Source: Lentibacillus halodurans (GTDB lineage Bacteria; Bacillota; Bacilli; Bacillales; Amphibacillaceae). From it: a stretch of 64,000 nt of DNA. The notes beneath the pieces were generated by a model. That model was not told the origin of the DNA and did no database searches. It saw only the letters and a program-made list of their open reading frames with translations. The position numbers and the translations under genes are program-made. The stretch spans positions 248,001-312,000 of the forward strand of contig NZ_FOJW01000001.1 in assembly GCF_900112045.1 (NCBI RefSeq). Reading direction: 5' to 3'. Shown here piece by piece: positions 43,519-53,449 of this stretch (positions within the stretch are counted from its first letter, which is position 1; each line of letters begins with the position of its first letter).

Positions 43519-44316
43519 TTGCAGACATCCAGTATGGAGATAAGTCATCTAAAAGCTTTAATAAACCAAAAAATGTATTATGCCTATATCGAACAATACG
43601 TACAAACACCTCAGTTAGACGATGATAAACTATATATATTAACTTCTATCTTAAATAATACTGCTTTACCGGAATCCAAAAAGGAACATTACATTGTTAC
43701 AGCAATGCTTGTTCAAATGGCACTGGACACACATGATTTAGTACCGAATTCAAATGATTTTGTGCATACCGATCATGATGAAAAGTCAAAACAGTTATCT
43801 GTACTTGCCGGAGACTACTATAGCGGATTATATTATCTGATTCTGTCAGAAATAGAAGAAGTAAAAATGACCCAGGTTCTGGCAACTGCCATTACAGATA
43901 TTAATGAGTATAAAATGCAATTATATTATAAAGATTTCGATTCATTTGATACATTTATCCAAGTTTTTAAAAAGTTGGAATCACTTTTAATAACCAGGAT
44001 TGCTGCATTTGTTGGTGAAAAAACGATCAGTGGTATTACACCGGAATGGCTAATGACGAGAAGGTTAGAAGCAGCTAAAAACCGTATCACACAATCCGGA
44101 TTTGATAAGGTCTTTGGTTCCTGGTCTGAACAAATTCCTGTAAGTGACCATCATGATGCCCTATATGCGATGAACACATTCATCCGTAAAGAAACTTTAT
44201 TGATTGAAAAGCGACTGCCACATTTTCCGGCACATCTTTCAGCCATCAAATCCTATATAAAAGGTACTATAGAAACAGCCCCGTCCAATAAAAGTTCATT
44301 AGCGGAAGAAGGGTGA
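43519..44316 (+). CDS. hepS: Heptaprenyl diphosphate synthase component 1
   Basis: About 265 residues from a TTG at 43519, five bases after AGGTGG; an earlier ATG at 43480 is too near the -10 box to be in the leader. All-helical, with no DDxxD motif, as expected for the small subunit, which sets chain length for HepT. LSVLAGDYYSGLYYLILSEI is the recognisable core. The product of HepS-HepT is the C35 side chain of menaquinone-7. menG follows after three bases. Confidence 0.88.
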   Translation: MQTSSMEISHLKALINQKMYYAYIEQYVQTPQLDDDKLYILTSILNNTALPESKKEHYIVTAMLVQMALDTHDLVPNSNDFVHTDHDEKSKQLSVLAGDYYSGLYYLILSEIEEVKMTQVLATAITDINEYKMQLYYKDFDSFDTFIQVFKKLESLLITRIAAFVGEKTISGITPEWLMTRRLEAAKNRITQSGFDKVFGSWSEQIPVSDHHDALYAMNTFIRKETLLIEKRLPHFPAHLSAIKSYIKGTIETAPSNKSSLAEEG

Positions 44317-44319
44317 GCA

Positions 44320-45027
44320 ATGCAGCAACAAACCAAAGAAGAACGGGTACATCATGTATTCGAAAACATATATGACCAATATGACTCTATGAATTCCATT
44401 ATTTCTTTCAAGCGTCATAAAGCATGGCGGAAAGATGTCATGAAGCGTATGAATGTTGAAAAAGGTGCAAAGGCGCTTGATGTATGCTGCGGAACCGGAG
44501 ACTGGGCTATTTCCCTTGCTGAATCTGCAGGCAGTACCGGAGAGGTAGTCGGCCTTGATTTCAGTCATAATATGTTATCGGTTGCCGAGGATAAAAATAA
44601 ATCTTTACAGTACAGGCAACTTTCGTTTATTCAGGGGAACGCAATGGAACTTCCGTATGCAAACGATGCGTTTGACTATGTTACAATCGGTTTCGGTTTG
44701 CGTAATGTTCCCGACTATATGACGGTGCTAAAAGAGATGTATCGTGTCGTAAAACCAGGCGGTAAAGCAGTATGCCTCGAGACGTCACAACCAACGATGA
44801 TTGGGTTTCGCCAGGGATACTACCTGTATTTCCGTTATATCATGCCTTTATTAGGAAAAATTTTTGCAAAAAGCTACAAAGAATATGCCTGGTTGCATGA
44901 ATCGGCTAAAAATTTTCCGGATAAACAAATGCTGAAGCAAATGTTTCATTCAGCGGGTTTTTCACATGTGAATATAAAGCAGTACACTGGCGGAGTTGCC
45001 GCCATGCATATGGGTACAAAAGAATGA
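44320..45027 (+). CDS. menG: Demethylmenaquinone methyltransferase
   Basis: 235 residues (UbiE/MenG family). SAM-binding motif [16 protein letters not shown], then [31 protein letters not shown] in part and GLRNVPDY. It methylates demethylmenaquinone in the last step of menaquinone synthesis, using the side chain made by the flanking hepS and hepT products. GGGTGAGC precedes the ATG. A fragment of a dispersed repeat lies between its stop and hepT. Confidence 0.96.
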   Translation: MQQQTKEERVHHVFENIYDQYDSMNSIISFKRHKAWRKDVMKRMNVEKGAKALDVCCGTGDWAISLAESAGSTGEVVGLDFSHNMLSVAEDKNKSLQYRQLSFIQGNAMELPYANDAFDYVTIGFGLRNVPDYMTVLKEMYRVVKPGGKAVCLETSQPTMIGFRQGYYLYFRYIMPLLGKIFAKSYKEYAWLHESAKNFPDKQMLKQMFHSAGFSHVNIKQYTGGVAAMHMGTKE

Positions 45028-45039
45028 AAGTGATAATTT

Positions 45040-45062
45040 AGTGAAACTTCATTCAATGAGGA
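45040..45062 (+). repeat. Fragment of the dispersed repeat
   Basis: AGTGAAACTTCATTCA (45040-45055) is identical to 16 bases at 17185 and 61052; the match then decays to AATGAGG against GCGAGG. The second hairpin arm and the TTAGTTGAAC block are absent. Confidence 0.5.
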
Positions 45063-45088
45063 GTTCCGACGGACAAAAGGTGACATGC

Positions 45089-46060
45089 ATGAAATTGACG
45101 AAAACATACGGACATTTAAAAAAAGAACTTGAATTAATTGAACATGCTTTAACAGATGCCATCCAGGCCGATCATGGTGTTCTGCATGAGTCTTCCACAA
45201 AATTGCTTCAGGCAGGGGGAAAACGGATCCGCCCTGTTTTTGTGTTGTTATGCGGGCATTTCGGAAATTTTGATATTGACCGAATTAAAACAGTTGCTGT
45301 ATCGCTCGAGTTAATACATATGGCCTCACTGGTGCATGATGACGTGATAGACGATGCATCATTGCGCCGCGGGAAGCCCACTATCAAGCAGTTATACGGT
45401 AATCGTGTTGCCATGTATACCGGTGATTTTATTTTAGCCCGGGCACTGGAACATATGACAACTCTCTCACAACCTGCAGCACACCGAGTACTTTCCAAAA
45501 CCATGGTTCAGCTGTCGGCAGGTGAAATTGAACAAATCAGAGATAAATATAATTGGGAACAGAGTCTGCGCGACTATTTGCGGAGAATCAAACGAAAAAC
45601 TGCTTTATTAATTGCGACGAGCTGTAAATTGGGGGCAATTGCATCGGATGCTCCTGTGGATTATTCGGAAAAACTATTTCGTTATGGCTATTACATCGGA
45701 ATGTCTTATCAAATCATTGACGATATCCTTGATTTCACGGCATCTGAAGCTGAGCTGGGCAAGCCGGCAGGAAATGACCTTCTTCAAGGGAATGTGACAT
45801 TGCCTGTGTTATTTGCTATGAAAGATAAAATATTTTATGAACAATTAAAAGAAACATTTTCCGAGCCAAAACAAGTAACCGCAAATGACATCAGTCCATT
45901 ACTTGTGAGATTGAAAGAAACAGACGCCATTCAGCAATCGTATCGGGTCAGTGATCATTATCTTCAAAAAGCCCTAAAGCAATTGGAAGGCATGCCAAAT
46001 CATAAAGCCAGACATACACTGCAAAGTATTGCCAGGTATATTGGCAAAAGACGGTCATAG
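45089..46060 (+). CDS. hepT: Heptaprenyl diphosphate synthase component 2
   Basis: 323 residues from the ATG at 45089 behind AAAGGTGA. Trans-prenyltransferase motifs: GGKRIRPVF, first aspartate-rich LVHDDVIDDA (D84, D85, D88), GDFILARA, and second aspartate-rich IIDDILDFTA. It condenses isopentenyl diphosphate onto farnesyl diphosphate with HepS as partner. The upstream open frame back to 44996 overlaps menG and includes the repeat fragment, so it is unlikely to be coding. Confidence 0.96.
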   Translation: MKLTKTYGHLKKELELIEHALTDAIQADHGVLHESSTKLLQAGGKRIRPVFVLLCGHFGNFDIDRIKTVAVSLELIHMASLVHDDVIDDASLRRGKPTIKQLYGNRVAMYTGDFILARALEHMTTLSQPAAHRVLSKTMVQLSAGEIEQIRDKYNWEQSLRDYLRRIKRKTALLIATSCKLGAIASDAPVDYSEKLFRYGYYIGMSYQIIDDILDFTASEAELGKPAGNDLLQGNVTLPVLFAMKDKIFYEQLKETFSEPKQVTANDISPLLVRLKETDAIQQSYRVSDHYLQKALKQLEGMPNHKARHTLQSIARYIGKRRS

Positions 46061-46139
46061 CGTGATTGTTATTCCAACCAAAGTTTGTTAAAATTTTAAC
46101 GGTTGTTGCTACAAATACATACAAAAAGAGGTGCTGGAG

Positions 46140-46586
46140 ATGGAACAAACTTTTTTAATGGTCAAACCAGACGGGGTTCAACGAAATTTAACAGGAGAAA
46201 TTGTTAATCGGTTTGAACGCAAAGGATTCAAATTGGTCGGTGCTAAATTGATGCAAATATCTGATGAATTGGCCAAAACACATTATGGAGAACATAAGGA
46301 CAAGCCGTTTTTTGGTGAATTGGTCGATTTTATCACATCCGGACCAGTTTTTGCGATGATATGGGAAGGTGAAAATGTTATTACAGCAGCACGGGATATG
46401 ATGGGGAAAACGAATCCGCTGGAAGCAGCTCCCGGAACCATTCGTGGTGATTTTGGCATGACAGTGGGCAAAAACATCATTCACGGGTCAGACTCACCAG
46501 AAAGCGCAGAAAAAGAAATCAATCTGTTTTTCAATGATCATGAAGTATTCGCTTATACAAAGCAGGATAGTGAATGGATCTACTAG
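46140..46586 (+). CDS. ndk: Nucleoside diphosphate kinase
   Basis: 148 residues, the standard length. Active-site motif [16 protein letters not shown] with the phosphorylated His115, and the nucleotide-binding KPDGVQRN near the start. It equilibrates nucleoside di- and triphosphates. GAGGTGCTGGAG lies before the ATG at 46140. It is separated from hepT by 79 bases and ends in a strong terminator. Confidence 0.98.
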   Translation: MEQTFLMVKPDGVQRNLTGEIVNRFERKGFKLVGAKLMQISDELAKTHYGEHKDKPFFGELVDFITSGPVFAMIWEGENVITAARDMMGKTNPLEAAPGTIRGDFGMTVGKNIIHGSDSPESAEKEINLFFNDHEVFAYTKQDSEWIY

Positions 46587-46590
46587 TAAC

Positions 46591-46622
46591 AAAAACCTCC
46601 GTTTTGTTGAGCGGAGGTTTTT
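46591..46622 (+). terminator. Terminator of ndk
   Basis: 11-bp stem AAAAACCTCCG / CGGAGGTTTTT with a 10-base loop; symmetrical A and T runs. Confidence 0.9.
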
Positions 46623-46669
46623 ACAGATATACCCAGTTTATAAGATTGATTAAAGTGAGGCACTCATAG

Positions 46670-47449
46670 ATGACAGAAGACTATATGGAATTCGTCTCAA
46701 ATGTTAAAAACAAGTTAGGTATCGATTTGACTTTATATAAAGAAGCACAAATGAAGCGCCGGCTCACTTCACTGCGCGATAAAAACGGCTACCAGAGCTT
46801 TCATCATTATTTAGCTGCAATCTATCAGGACGAATCACTCCTGGAAGAATTTCTGGATCGAATCACGATAAATGTTTCCGAATTTTACAGAAATCCAAAA
46901 AGATGGGAAGTGTTGAAATCATTTATTCTCCCTCAAATGGTGAAAAGGAAACAAAAATTGAACATATGGAGTGCTGCCTGTTCAACCGGGGAAGAGCCGT
47001 ACAGTATCGCAATCATGCTGAAGGAAAATTTTCCAGGCACTGATTTTTACGTACTGGCAACAGATATTGACAGTCGCGTGCTTGAAAAAGCGAAACGTGC
47101 GGTATATCCGGAACAATCATTAAAAGAACTGCCGGCAGGTTTAAAACAAAAATACTTTAAACAAGAACACAATGGTTATTCTGTTCATGACGCAATTAAA
47201 CAGCACGTTCAGTTTAAAAAACATGATTTATTGGTTGATGAATATCCTGCAAATATTGATTTAATCATATGCAGGAATGTACTGATCTACTTGACTGATA
47301 AAGCAAAAGCAGTCATCTACAAAAAATTTACCCGATCTTTGAAACAGAAAGGTGTATTATTTGTCGGGAGTACAGAGCAGATTTTCAGTCCTGAGCAATA
47401 TGGCTTCACTTTAATGGATACATTTTTTTATCAGCATTATAAAGATTAG
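46670..47449 (+). CDS. cheR: Chemotaxis protein methyltransferase CheR
   Basis: 259 residues (B. subtilis 256). An N-terminal helical domain (1-75) binds receptors. The SAM domain has [38 protein letters not shown] and FVGSTEQI. It methylates glutamates of chemoreceptors. A lone chemotaxis gene between ndk and aroF is also the B. subtilis arrangement, so position adds support. No other che genes are in the window. Confidence 0.96.
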   Translation: MTEDYMEFVSNVKNKLGIDLTLYKEAQMKRRLTSLRDKNGYQSFHHYLAAIYQDESLLEEFLDRITINVSEFYRNPKRWEVLKSFILPQMVKRKQKLNIWSAACSTGEEPYSIAIMLKENFPGTDFYVLATDIDSRVLEKAKRAVYPEQSLKELPAGLKQKYFKQEHNGYSVHDAIKQHVQFKKHDLLVDEYPANIDLIICRNVLIYLTDKAKAVIYKKFTRSLKQKGVLFVGSTEQIFSPEQYGFTLMDTFFYQHYKD

Positions 47450-47451
47450 TT

Positions 47452-47482
47452 ATACGTTTGTTCAGATAACAAACGTATTTTT
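47452..47482 (+). terminator. Terminator of cheR
   Basis: Perfect 11-bp stem ATACGTTTGTT / AACAAACGTAT, 5-base loop, then TTTTT. Confidence 0.9.
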
Positions 47483-47527
47483 ATTAGCCCAAGTTTTTAG
47501 GAATTTTAACAAAAAATATATAATTTG

Positions 47528-47536
47528 TGATATAGT
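47528..47536 (+). promoter_or_regulatory. Extended -10 promoter for the aro cluster
   Basis: TGATATAGT fits TGnTATAAT with one mismatch; no clear -35. The aroF start is 32 bases downstream, behind AAGGAGGA. Confidence 0.45.
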
Positions 47537-47567
47537 AATAAAAAATTCACACGAAGGAGGATCTCCC

Positions 47568-48734
47568 ATGCGTTATTTGACAGCAGGAGAATCACACGGC
47601 AAGCAATTAACAACGATTATTGAAGGTGTCCCTGCTAACATGCCATTGCTTCAGGATGATATTAATCAATCATTGCAGCGCAGGCAAAAAGGGCATGGCC
47701 GCGGCAAACGGATGCAAATTGAAAAAGATACGGCGGAAATCACAAGCGGTGTGCGGCACGGTTATACATTGGGGTCGCCTATTTCACTTGTCATACATAA
47801 TGATGATTTTAAGCATTGGATTGACATTATGGGAGAAGACCCCATCGAACAGGACAAAAAATTAAGACGAACTGTATCACGTCCAAGACCAGGTCATGCC
47901 GATCTGAATGGCGCGTTAAAATATGGCCACCGTGACATGCGTAATGTGCTAGAACGTTCATCTGCAAGAGAGACAGCCGCTCGGGTGGCTGCTGGTGCTG
48001 TTGCCAAAACAATGCTGAAACAGCTTGGGATTGAAGTGTCCGGGTATGTCAGAGAAATAGCCGGTATTGTCGCTGAAGAGAATCCATCTCTTACAATAAA
48101 TGAACGGCAGCATATATCCGAGGCATCACCTGTTCGTACGTTGGATAAAACTGTGGAACAGGACATGATGGATGCGATTGATCAGGCCAAAAAAGACGGT
48201 GATTCGATTGGCGGTATTGCTGAGGTTTATGTGGAAGGAATGCCTGCCGGTACAGGTTCTTATGTACAGTATGATCGTAAACTGGACAGCAGAATAGCAG
48301 GCAGTGTTGTCAGTATCAATGCTTTTAAAGGGGTCGAATTCGGACTTGGTTTTGAAGCGGCACGAAAAAACGGCAGTGAAGTCCACGATGAAATTGCCTG
48401 GGATGAAAAGAATGGTTATCACCGGAAGACAAACCGACTCGGCGGCTTTGAAGGAGGCATGTCAACCGGCATGCCAATCGTTGTCAAAGGCGTCATGAAG
48501 CCTATCCCAACCCTTTATAAACCGCTCAAAAGTGTTGATATTGAAACGAAAGAACCGTTCAATGCAAGCATTGAACGCTCAGATTCCTGTGCGGTTCCTG
48601 CAGCATCAGTCGTAATGGAGCATGTTGTGGCATTTGAACTAGCCAAGGCCATTACCGACCAATTTCCGAGTGATCAATTTCCAAAACTTAAGCAAGCAAT
48701 CGATGACTATCGTGAAGAAATCAGGTGTTTCTAG
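47568..48734 (+). CDS. aroF: Chorismate synthase
   Basis: 388 residues. Family signatures: GESHGKQLT at the N-terminus, [36 protein letters not shown] region (about 105-145) and [16 protein letters not shown] near the end. It removes phosphate from EPSP with reduced FMN as cofactor to give chorismate. First gene of the aromatic cluster (also called aroC in other species). aroB begins at its stop codon. Confidence 0.97.
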   Translation: MRYLTAGESHGKQLTTIIEGVPANMPLLQDDINQSLQRRQKGHGRGKRMQIEKDTAEITSGVRHGYTLGSPISLVIHNDDFKHWIDIMGEDPIEQDKKLRRTVSRPRPGHADLNGALKYGHRDMRNVLERSSARETAARVAAGAVAKTMLKQLGIEVSGYVREIAGIVAEENPSLTINERQHISEASPVRTLDKTVEQDMMDAIDQAKKDGDSIGGIAEVYVEGMPAGTGSYVQYDRKLDSRIAGSVVSINAFKGVEFGLGFEAARKNGSEVHDEIAWDEKNGYHRKTNRLGGFEGGMSTGMPIVVKGVMKPIPTLYKPLKSVDIETKEPFNASIERSDSCAVPAASVVMEHVVAFELAKAITDQFPSDQFPKLKQAIDDYREEIRCF

Positions 48735-49813
48735 TGAACGAGTCAAGAGTAAAGGCTAAGACACACACATATCCTGTTTATATCGGTGAAAATCTCCGTT
48801 ACCAAACTGACCAATATTTGCCTAAATCTTTTTCATCCATTTTTATCATCACTGACGAGACAGTAGCTGCCCATTATTTACAGGATGTTCAAAAAAGTTT
48901 GGCAAATGAAACGATTTTTTCCTGTACAATTCCGGCAGGGGAACAATCCAAAAATATTGATACATTTTACCATCTGCATACAAAAGCAATCGAATATGGA
49001 CTTGACAGACAATCGCTTATTATTGCACTCGGCGGAGGTGTTGTCGGTGATGTAGCAGGTTTTGTTGCAGCTACATTCATGCGTGGGATTGATTTTATTC
49101 AAATGCCGACGACGATTCTTGCACATGACAGCAGCGTAGGCGGAAAGGTAGCCATAAACCATGCACAGGGAAAAAACCTGATCGGCAATTTTTATGCCCC
49201 GGCTTCTGTCATCTATGATGTACAGACACTTCATACACTGAATGACCATGAACTAAGATCCGGTTATGCCGAATTATTAAAAGAATCTTTACTTGCAGAT
49301 AAGGAATTGTATCATTCATTAATCATAACAGATCTTTCATTTCTGACCAGTGACAAACTAATTGAGCAGTTAACAAGAGGAATTGATATCAAAGCGGAAA
49401 TTGTGGAGATCGATGAACACGAATCAGGCGTACGAAAATATCTTAATCTTGGACATACATTGGGGCATGCCTTGGAAACCATCCTCGGATACGGTTCCTG
49501 GACACACGGAGAACTGGTTGCTATCGGATTATTATTTGCCATCAGAGTAAGTGAAAAAACTTATGCGATTCAGCTTCCGTATGAACAGTTATATACTTGG
49601 CTCAAAGACAACGATTATCCGCTGCAATTGCCATATATCGACCCGGCTGAAATATTGGCAAAAATGAAAAAAGATAAGAAAACATTAAACACCACGATTC
49701 AGATGGTGCTTTTACAGGATATTGCCCGACCGGCTTTAATGGAGATAAGCGACAAGAAATTACTGAATTATTTATACGATTTTCAGATAGAAATGAAACA
49801 AAGAAGCGAATAG
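48734..49813 (+). CDS. aroB: 3-dehydroquinate synthase
   Basis: 359 residues from the GTG at 48734, which shares one base with the aroF stop; GTG at 48725 would also be in frame. Motifs: ALGGGVVGDVAGFVAATFMRG in part, PTTILAHDSSVGGKVAIN, and the zinc-binding histidines in LGHTLGHALE and WTHGELVAIG. NAD- and metal-dependent conversion of DAHP to 3-dehydroquinate. AGGTG precedes the start by six bases. Confidence 0.96.
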   Translation: MNESRVKAKTHTYPVYIGENLRYQTDQYLPKSFSSIFIITDETVAAHYLQDVQKSLANETIFSCTIPAGEQSKNIDTFYHLHTKAIEYGLDRQSLIIALGGGVVGDVAGFVAATFMRGIDFIQMPTTILAHDSSVGGKVAINHAQGKNLIGNFYAPASVIYDVQTLHTLNDHELRSGYAELLKESLLADKELYHSLIITDLSFLTSDKLIEQLTRGIDIKAEIVEIDEHESGVRKYLNLGHTLGHALETILGYGSWTHGELVAIGLLFAIRVSEKTYAIQLPYEQLYTWLKDNDYPLQLPYIDPAEILAKMKKDKKTLNTTIQMVLLQDIARPALMEISDKKLLNYLYDFQIEMKQRSE

Positions 49814-49830
49814 ATGGGACGGGATACGGC

Positions 49831-50931
49831 ATGAAGAGCAAAAATATATTAAAGGAAATGACACCTTATCAGCCCGGTCAACGAATCGAACAAGTTAAAA
49901 AGGAATATGGATTGAATCGGATTGTCAAACTGGCATCAAACGAAAATCCATTTGGCTATTCCGGAAAAGTGGCTGATCATTTTTCCAGACAGCCATCAGC
50001 TCTGAACATCTATCCTGATGGCTATACAACTGACTTAAGGCATGCTCTGGCAGCAAAGCTGGATGTCTCGGAAAACCAGCTGATTTTCGGAAGCGGGACG
50101 GATGAGATTGTGCAAATCATTGGGCGTGCCTTTTTATACCCGGGGATTAATACCGTCATGGCAGCCCCGACATTTCCGCAGTATAAGCACAATGCACTCG
50201 TCGAAGGTGCTGAAGTTAAAGAAGTGCCCACGGTTAACGGGTATCACGATCTTACCGGAATGCTGGAGGCAATTGACGACAAAACAAACGTTGTCTGGCT
50301 CTGTTCTCCGAATAATCCAACTGGATGTCTGATTCCCCGTGATCAACTCTATGCGTTTATGGAAAAATGCCCGGAAGATATCCTGGTTGTTTTGGATGAA
50401 GCTTATTTTGAGTATATTAACGGTGAACTGCACCCGGATGTATTGAAACATTTGAATCAGTACAATAATTTAGTGGTTCTGCGGACGTTCTCCAAGGCGT
50501 ATGGATTGGCAGGCTTAAGAGTTGGCTATGGTATAGCAAATCATGAATTAATAACTGCAATGGATGTTGTCAGGGGGCCATTTAATACGTCATCAATTGC
50601 TCAGCATGCAGCATTGCTCGCACTGGAGGATGATGAATTTATTGAAGATACAGTTTCCAGGAATAGCATGATTAAAAAGTCATTCGAACAATTTTTGGAT
50701 TCGATCGGATGGCACTATTTCGATTCCCATACAAACTTTTTGCTCGTTTCCACGCCAATCAGCGGTGAACAAGTATTCCAGCATTTGCTTGAGAAAGGAT
50801 TCATTGTTCGCCCGGGTGAAGGACTTGGCGTTCCTGAATCAATTCGGGTGACCATTGGCAATGAGACGGATATGCAGCAGCTGCAGGAAGTATTGTATCA
50901 ATTACACCACAACATAAATGAGGGATCATGA
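49831..50931 (+). CDS. hisC: Histidinol-phosphate/aromatic aminotransferase
   Basis: 366 residues, PLP fold I. SNENPFGYS, CSPNNPTGCLIP, VLDEAYFEY and RTFSKAYGLAGLRVGYG with the PLP lysine at about residue 222. In B. subtilis this enzyme serves both histidine and Phe/Tyr synthesis, which explains its place beside tyrA. In B. subtilis trpEDCFBA and aroH would lie between aroB and hisC; here only 17 bases separate aroB from hisC. Confidence 0.95.
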   Translation: MKSKNILKEMTPYQPGQRIEQVKKEYGLNRIVKLASNENPFGYSGKVADHFSRQPSALNIYPDGYTTDLRHALAAKLDVSENQLIFGSGTDEIVQIIGRAFLYPGINTVMAAPTFPQYKHNALVEGAEVKEVPTVNGYHDLTGMLEAIDDKTNVVWLCSPNNPTGCLIPRDQLYAFMEKCPEDILVVLDEAYFEYINGELHPDVLKHLNQYNNLVVLRTFSKAYGLAGLRVGYGIANHELITAMDVVRGPFNTSSIAQHAALLALEDDEFIEDTVSRNSMIKKSFEQFLDSIGWHYFDSHTNFLLVSTPISGEQVFQHLLEKGFIVRPGEGLGVPESIRVTIGNETDMQQLQEVLYQLHHNINEGS

Positions 50932-52034
50932 GCGTGAAAAAAACAATTTTAATGATCGGACTTGGACTGATCGGCGGTTCTTTGGCAAAAAGTCTCCGTG
51001 AACCAGAAGAAAATCATATTATTGGCTATGATATCGATCAAAAGACACTTGAATTTGCACTGATGAACAGCATGATCGATGAATCCTGCGCAAATGTAAC
51101 AGAAGCCGCCCAAAAAGCCGATGTCATTATTTTGGGAACACCAATCACTGAAACAATTGAATTTCTTCATCAATTGGAACAAATTGCATTCGACCATGAT
51201 GTGATTGTTTCGGATGTGTCATCTGTCAAAAAACCGGTAATTGATACTGCAAACACATTAAAGAATGAGCACATTCAATTCGTTGGCGGCCATCCCATGG
51301 CAGGCTCTCATAAAAGGGGGATTAAAGCAGCCAAAGGACATCTGTTTGAGAATGCGATTTATGTGTTATCTCCATCCTCTAATTGTACGAATGCAGCGCT
51401 GAACAACCTTGAAAAACTATTAAAGGGAACAAAAAGCCGCATGATTAAATTAAAGGCTGAAGAACATGATGAGATGACCGGGGTTATATCACATTTTCCC
51501 CATCTGATCGCTTCAGCTCTTGTCCAGCAGGCGAAAAAATGGGAGGGTACACATGCATTCATTCCACAACTTGCTGCAGGGGGTTTTCGTGATGTAACAC
51601 GAATAGCATCAAGCAATCCAGAATTATGGCAGGATATTTTTTATCACAATAAGCAGAAAATGGTGCAAATGATCGATGATTGGATTGATGAAATGGCATC
51701 ATTAAAACAAATGCTAGAGCATGACAGCAAGAGTGAATTGACAGCCTATTTGAAGGAGGCAAAAGATTACCGTGACGGGTTGGGTGTCAAAGACAAAGGA
51801 GCCATTCCGGCTTTTTATGATCTATATGTCGATATTCGCGATCAGACCGGCGCCATTGCTTCGGTGGCCAATCTGCTGGCAGAAGAAGGAATCAGCATTA
51901 CCAACATAAGAATACTGGAGATACGTGAAGGCATTACAGGTGTTTTGCGGTTAAGTGTTTCCACAAAAAACGAACAATTCAAAAGCTATCAAGTTTTACA
52001 GCGTAACGGTTATGAATTAATGCTGGAAGAATAG
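50928..52034 (+). CDS. tyrA: Prephenate dehydrogenase
   Basis: 368 residues. NAD-binding MIGLGLIGGSLAKSL, then GGHPMAGSHKRG and GFRDVTRIASS. A C-terminal ACT-like domain (about 298-368, GAIASVANLLAEEGISITN) suggests feedback control by tyrosine. It oxidatively decarboxylates prephenate to 4-hydroxyphenylpyruvate, which HisC can transaminate. The ATG overlaps the hisC stop (ATGA). Confidence 0.96.
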   Translation: MSVKKTILMIGLGLIGGSLAKSLREPEENHIIGYDIDQKTLEFALMNSMIDESCANVTEAAQKADVIILGTPITETIEFLHQLEQIAFDHDVIVSDVSSVKKPVIDTANTLKNEHIQFVGGHPMAGSHKRGIKAAKGHLFENAIYVLSPSSNCTNAALNNLEKLLKGTKSRMIKLKAEEHDEMTGVISHFPHLIASALVQQAKKWEGTHAFIPQLAAGGFRDVTRIASSNPELWQDIFYHNKQKMVQMIDDWIDEMASLKQMLEHDSKSELTAYLKEAKDYRDGLGVKDKGAIPAFYDLYVDIRDQTGAIASVANLLAEEGISITNIRILEIREGITGVLRLSVSTKNEQFKSYQVLQRNGYELMLEE

Positions 52035-52051
52035 AAAGGAAGTGAATCCAG

Positions 52052-53347
52052 TTGAATGAAGTCACATTGACACCTGCATCAGGTCCGTTAACTGGAAATC
52101 TGCAAGTGCCCGGTGATAAATCAATATCACATCGTGCTGTCATATTGGGTTCTCTTGCACGAGGAACTACAAACATCACCAATTTTTTAACCGGTGAAGA
52201 CTGCATGCGGACAATAGGTGCATTCAGACAGTTCGGTGTTTCAATTGAACAGAATGACACTTCGGTAAAAATAAACAGCAATGGACCGGATGACTTTAAA
52301 GAACCTGCAGAACCGCTATATTACGGCAATTCAGGAACGACTGCCAGACTAATGGTTGGCGTACTGGCCGGATTACCGTTTTTCACTTCCGTATACGGTG
52401 ATCCTTCCTTGGCATCACGCCCAATGGACCGCGTGGTCACCCCGCTGAAAAAAATGGGAGCAAGGTTTGACGGACGTTCTGACGGAACCTATCTGCCACT
52501 GGCGGTGAGAGGAGGAAATCTTAAAGGTATCCACTATATATTGCCTGTCAAAAGTGCACAAGTCAAATCAGCGATCCTGTTTGGCGGCTTATTTGCTGAA
52601 GGACCTACGGAAGTGATCGAAAAATCTCCTTCAAGAAATCATTCCGAAAATATGCTGCGAGCATTCGGAGCAGATATAGCTGAAACAAACCACCGTATCC
52701 GCATTACTAGTCAAAAGCCTCTCACGGCTGCTGATGTACACGTTCCTGGTGATATTTCATCGGCGGCATTTTTTATGACAGCTGCGGCAATTGTTCCCGG
52801 GAGCAAACTGACCTTGTCAAATGTCGGGCTGAACCATACTCGTACCGGAATCATGGATGTACTTGCGGAAATGGGGGCATCGGTAGACGTTTCAAACAAA
52901 CAGACGATTGGCGGAGAAACGTTTGGAGATGTTACCGTTACATACCAGAAGCTTAAAGGAGCTGTCATTGAAGGTGACATCATTCCAAGGTTGATTGATG
53001 AACTGCCGATTATTGCTCTGGCAGCCACACAAGCTGAAGGTGAGACCGTTATCCGTGATGCAGCAGAACTGCGACTGAAGGAAACAGATCGCATTAAAGC
53101 AACAGCAGATGGCTTAACCCGTCTTGGGGCACAGATCAAACCAACAGAAGACGGCATGATTATAAAAGGTGACGCTGCGTTGACAGGAGGAAAAACAGCG
53201 GCGTATAATGATCACCGCATAGCCATGATGCTTTCCATAGCATCATTGATTACAAAACAAGACGTTATCATTGACGATATTTCCTCAATTGCCATTTCGT
53301 ATCCTGAGTTTTTTCGGGATTTGCAGACTATATCCAGTAAACGGTAA
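52052..53347 (+). CDS. aroE: 3-phosphoshikimate 1-carboxyvinyltransferase (EPSP synthase)
   Basis: 431 residues from a TTG at 52052 behind AAAGGAAGTGA. Signatures PGDKSISHRAV near the start, YGNSGTTARLM, and RLKETDRIKATADGL late. It joins phosphoenolpyruvate to shikimate-3-phosphate, the step before chorismate synthase. The glyphosate-contact GNSGTT motif reads G rather than A in the GNAGTAMR position, as in class II enzymes of Gram-positives. Called aroA in most other species. Confidence 0.96.
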   Translation: MNEVTLTPASGPLTGNLQVPGDKSISHRAVILGSLARGTTNITNFLTGEDCMRTIGAFRQFGVSIEQNDTSVKINSNGPDDFKEPAEPLYYGNSGTTARLMVGVLAGLPFFTSVYGDPSLASRPMDRVVTPLKKMGARFDGRSDGTYLPLAVRGGNLKGIHYILPVKSAQVKSAILFGGLFAEGPTEVIEKSPSRNHSENMLRAFGADIAETNHRIRITSQKPLTAADVHVPGDISSAAFFMTAAAIVPGSKLTLSNVGLNHTRTGIMDVLAEMGASVDVSNKQTIGGETFGDVTVTYQKLKGAVIEGDIIPRLIDELPIIALAATQAEGETVIRDAAELRLKETDRIKATADGLTRLGAQIKPTEDGMIIKGDAALTGGKTAAYNDHRIAMMLSIASLITKQDVIIDDISSIAISYPEFFRDLQTISSKR

Positions 53348-53373
53348 AGAATCTGTTTCAGGCAGATTCTTTT
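53347..53373 (+). terminator. Terminator of the aro cluster
   Basis: 9-bp stem AAGAATCTG / CAGATTCTT, 7-base loop, then TTT; begins at the aroE stop. Confidence 0.8.
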
Positions 53374-53449
53374 CTGTTTGAATATAGAAAATGTTTTCTG
53401 TATGATGAAATGGATTGGGATAGTTCGAGATTAAGAAAGGATGTTCTTC

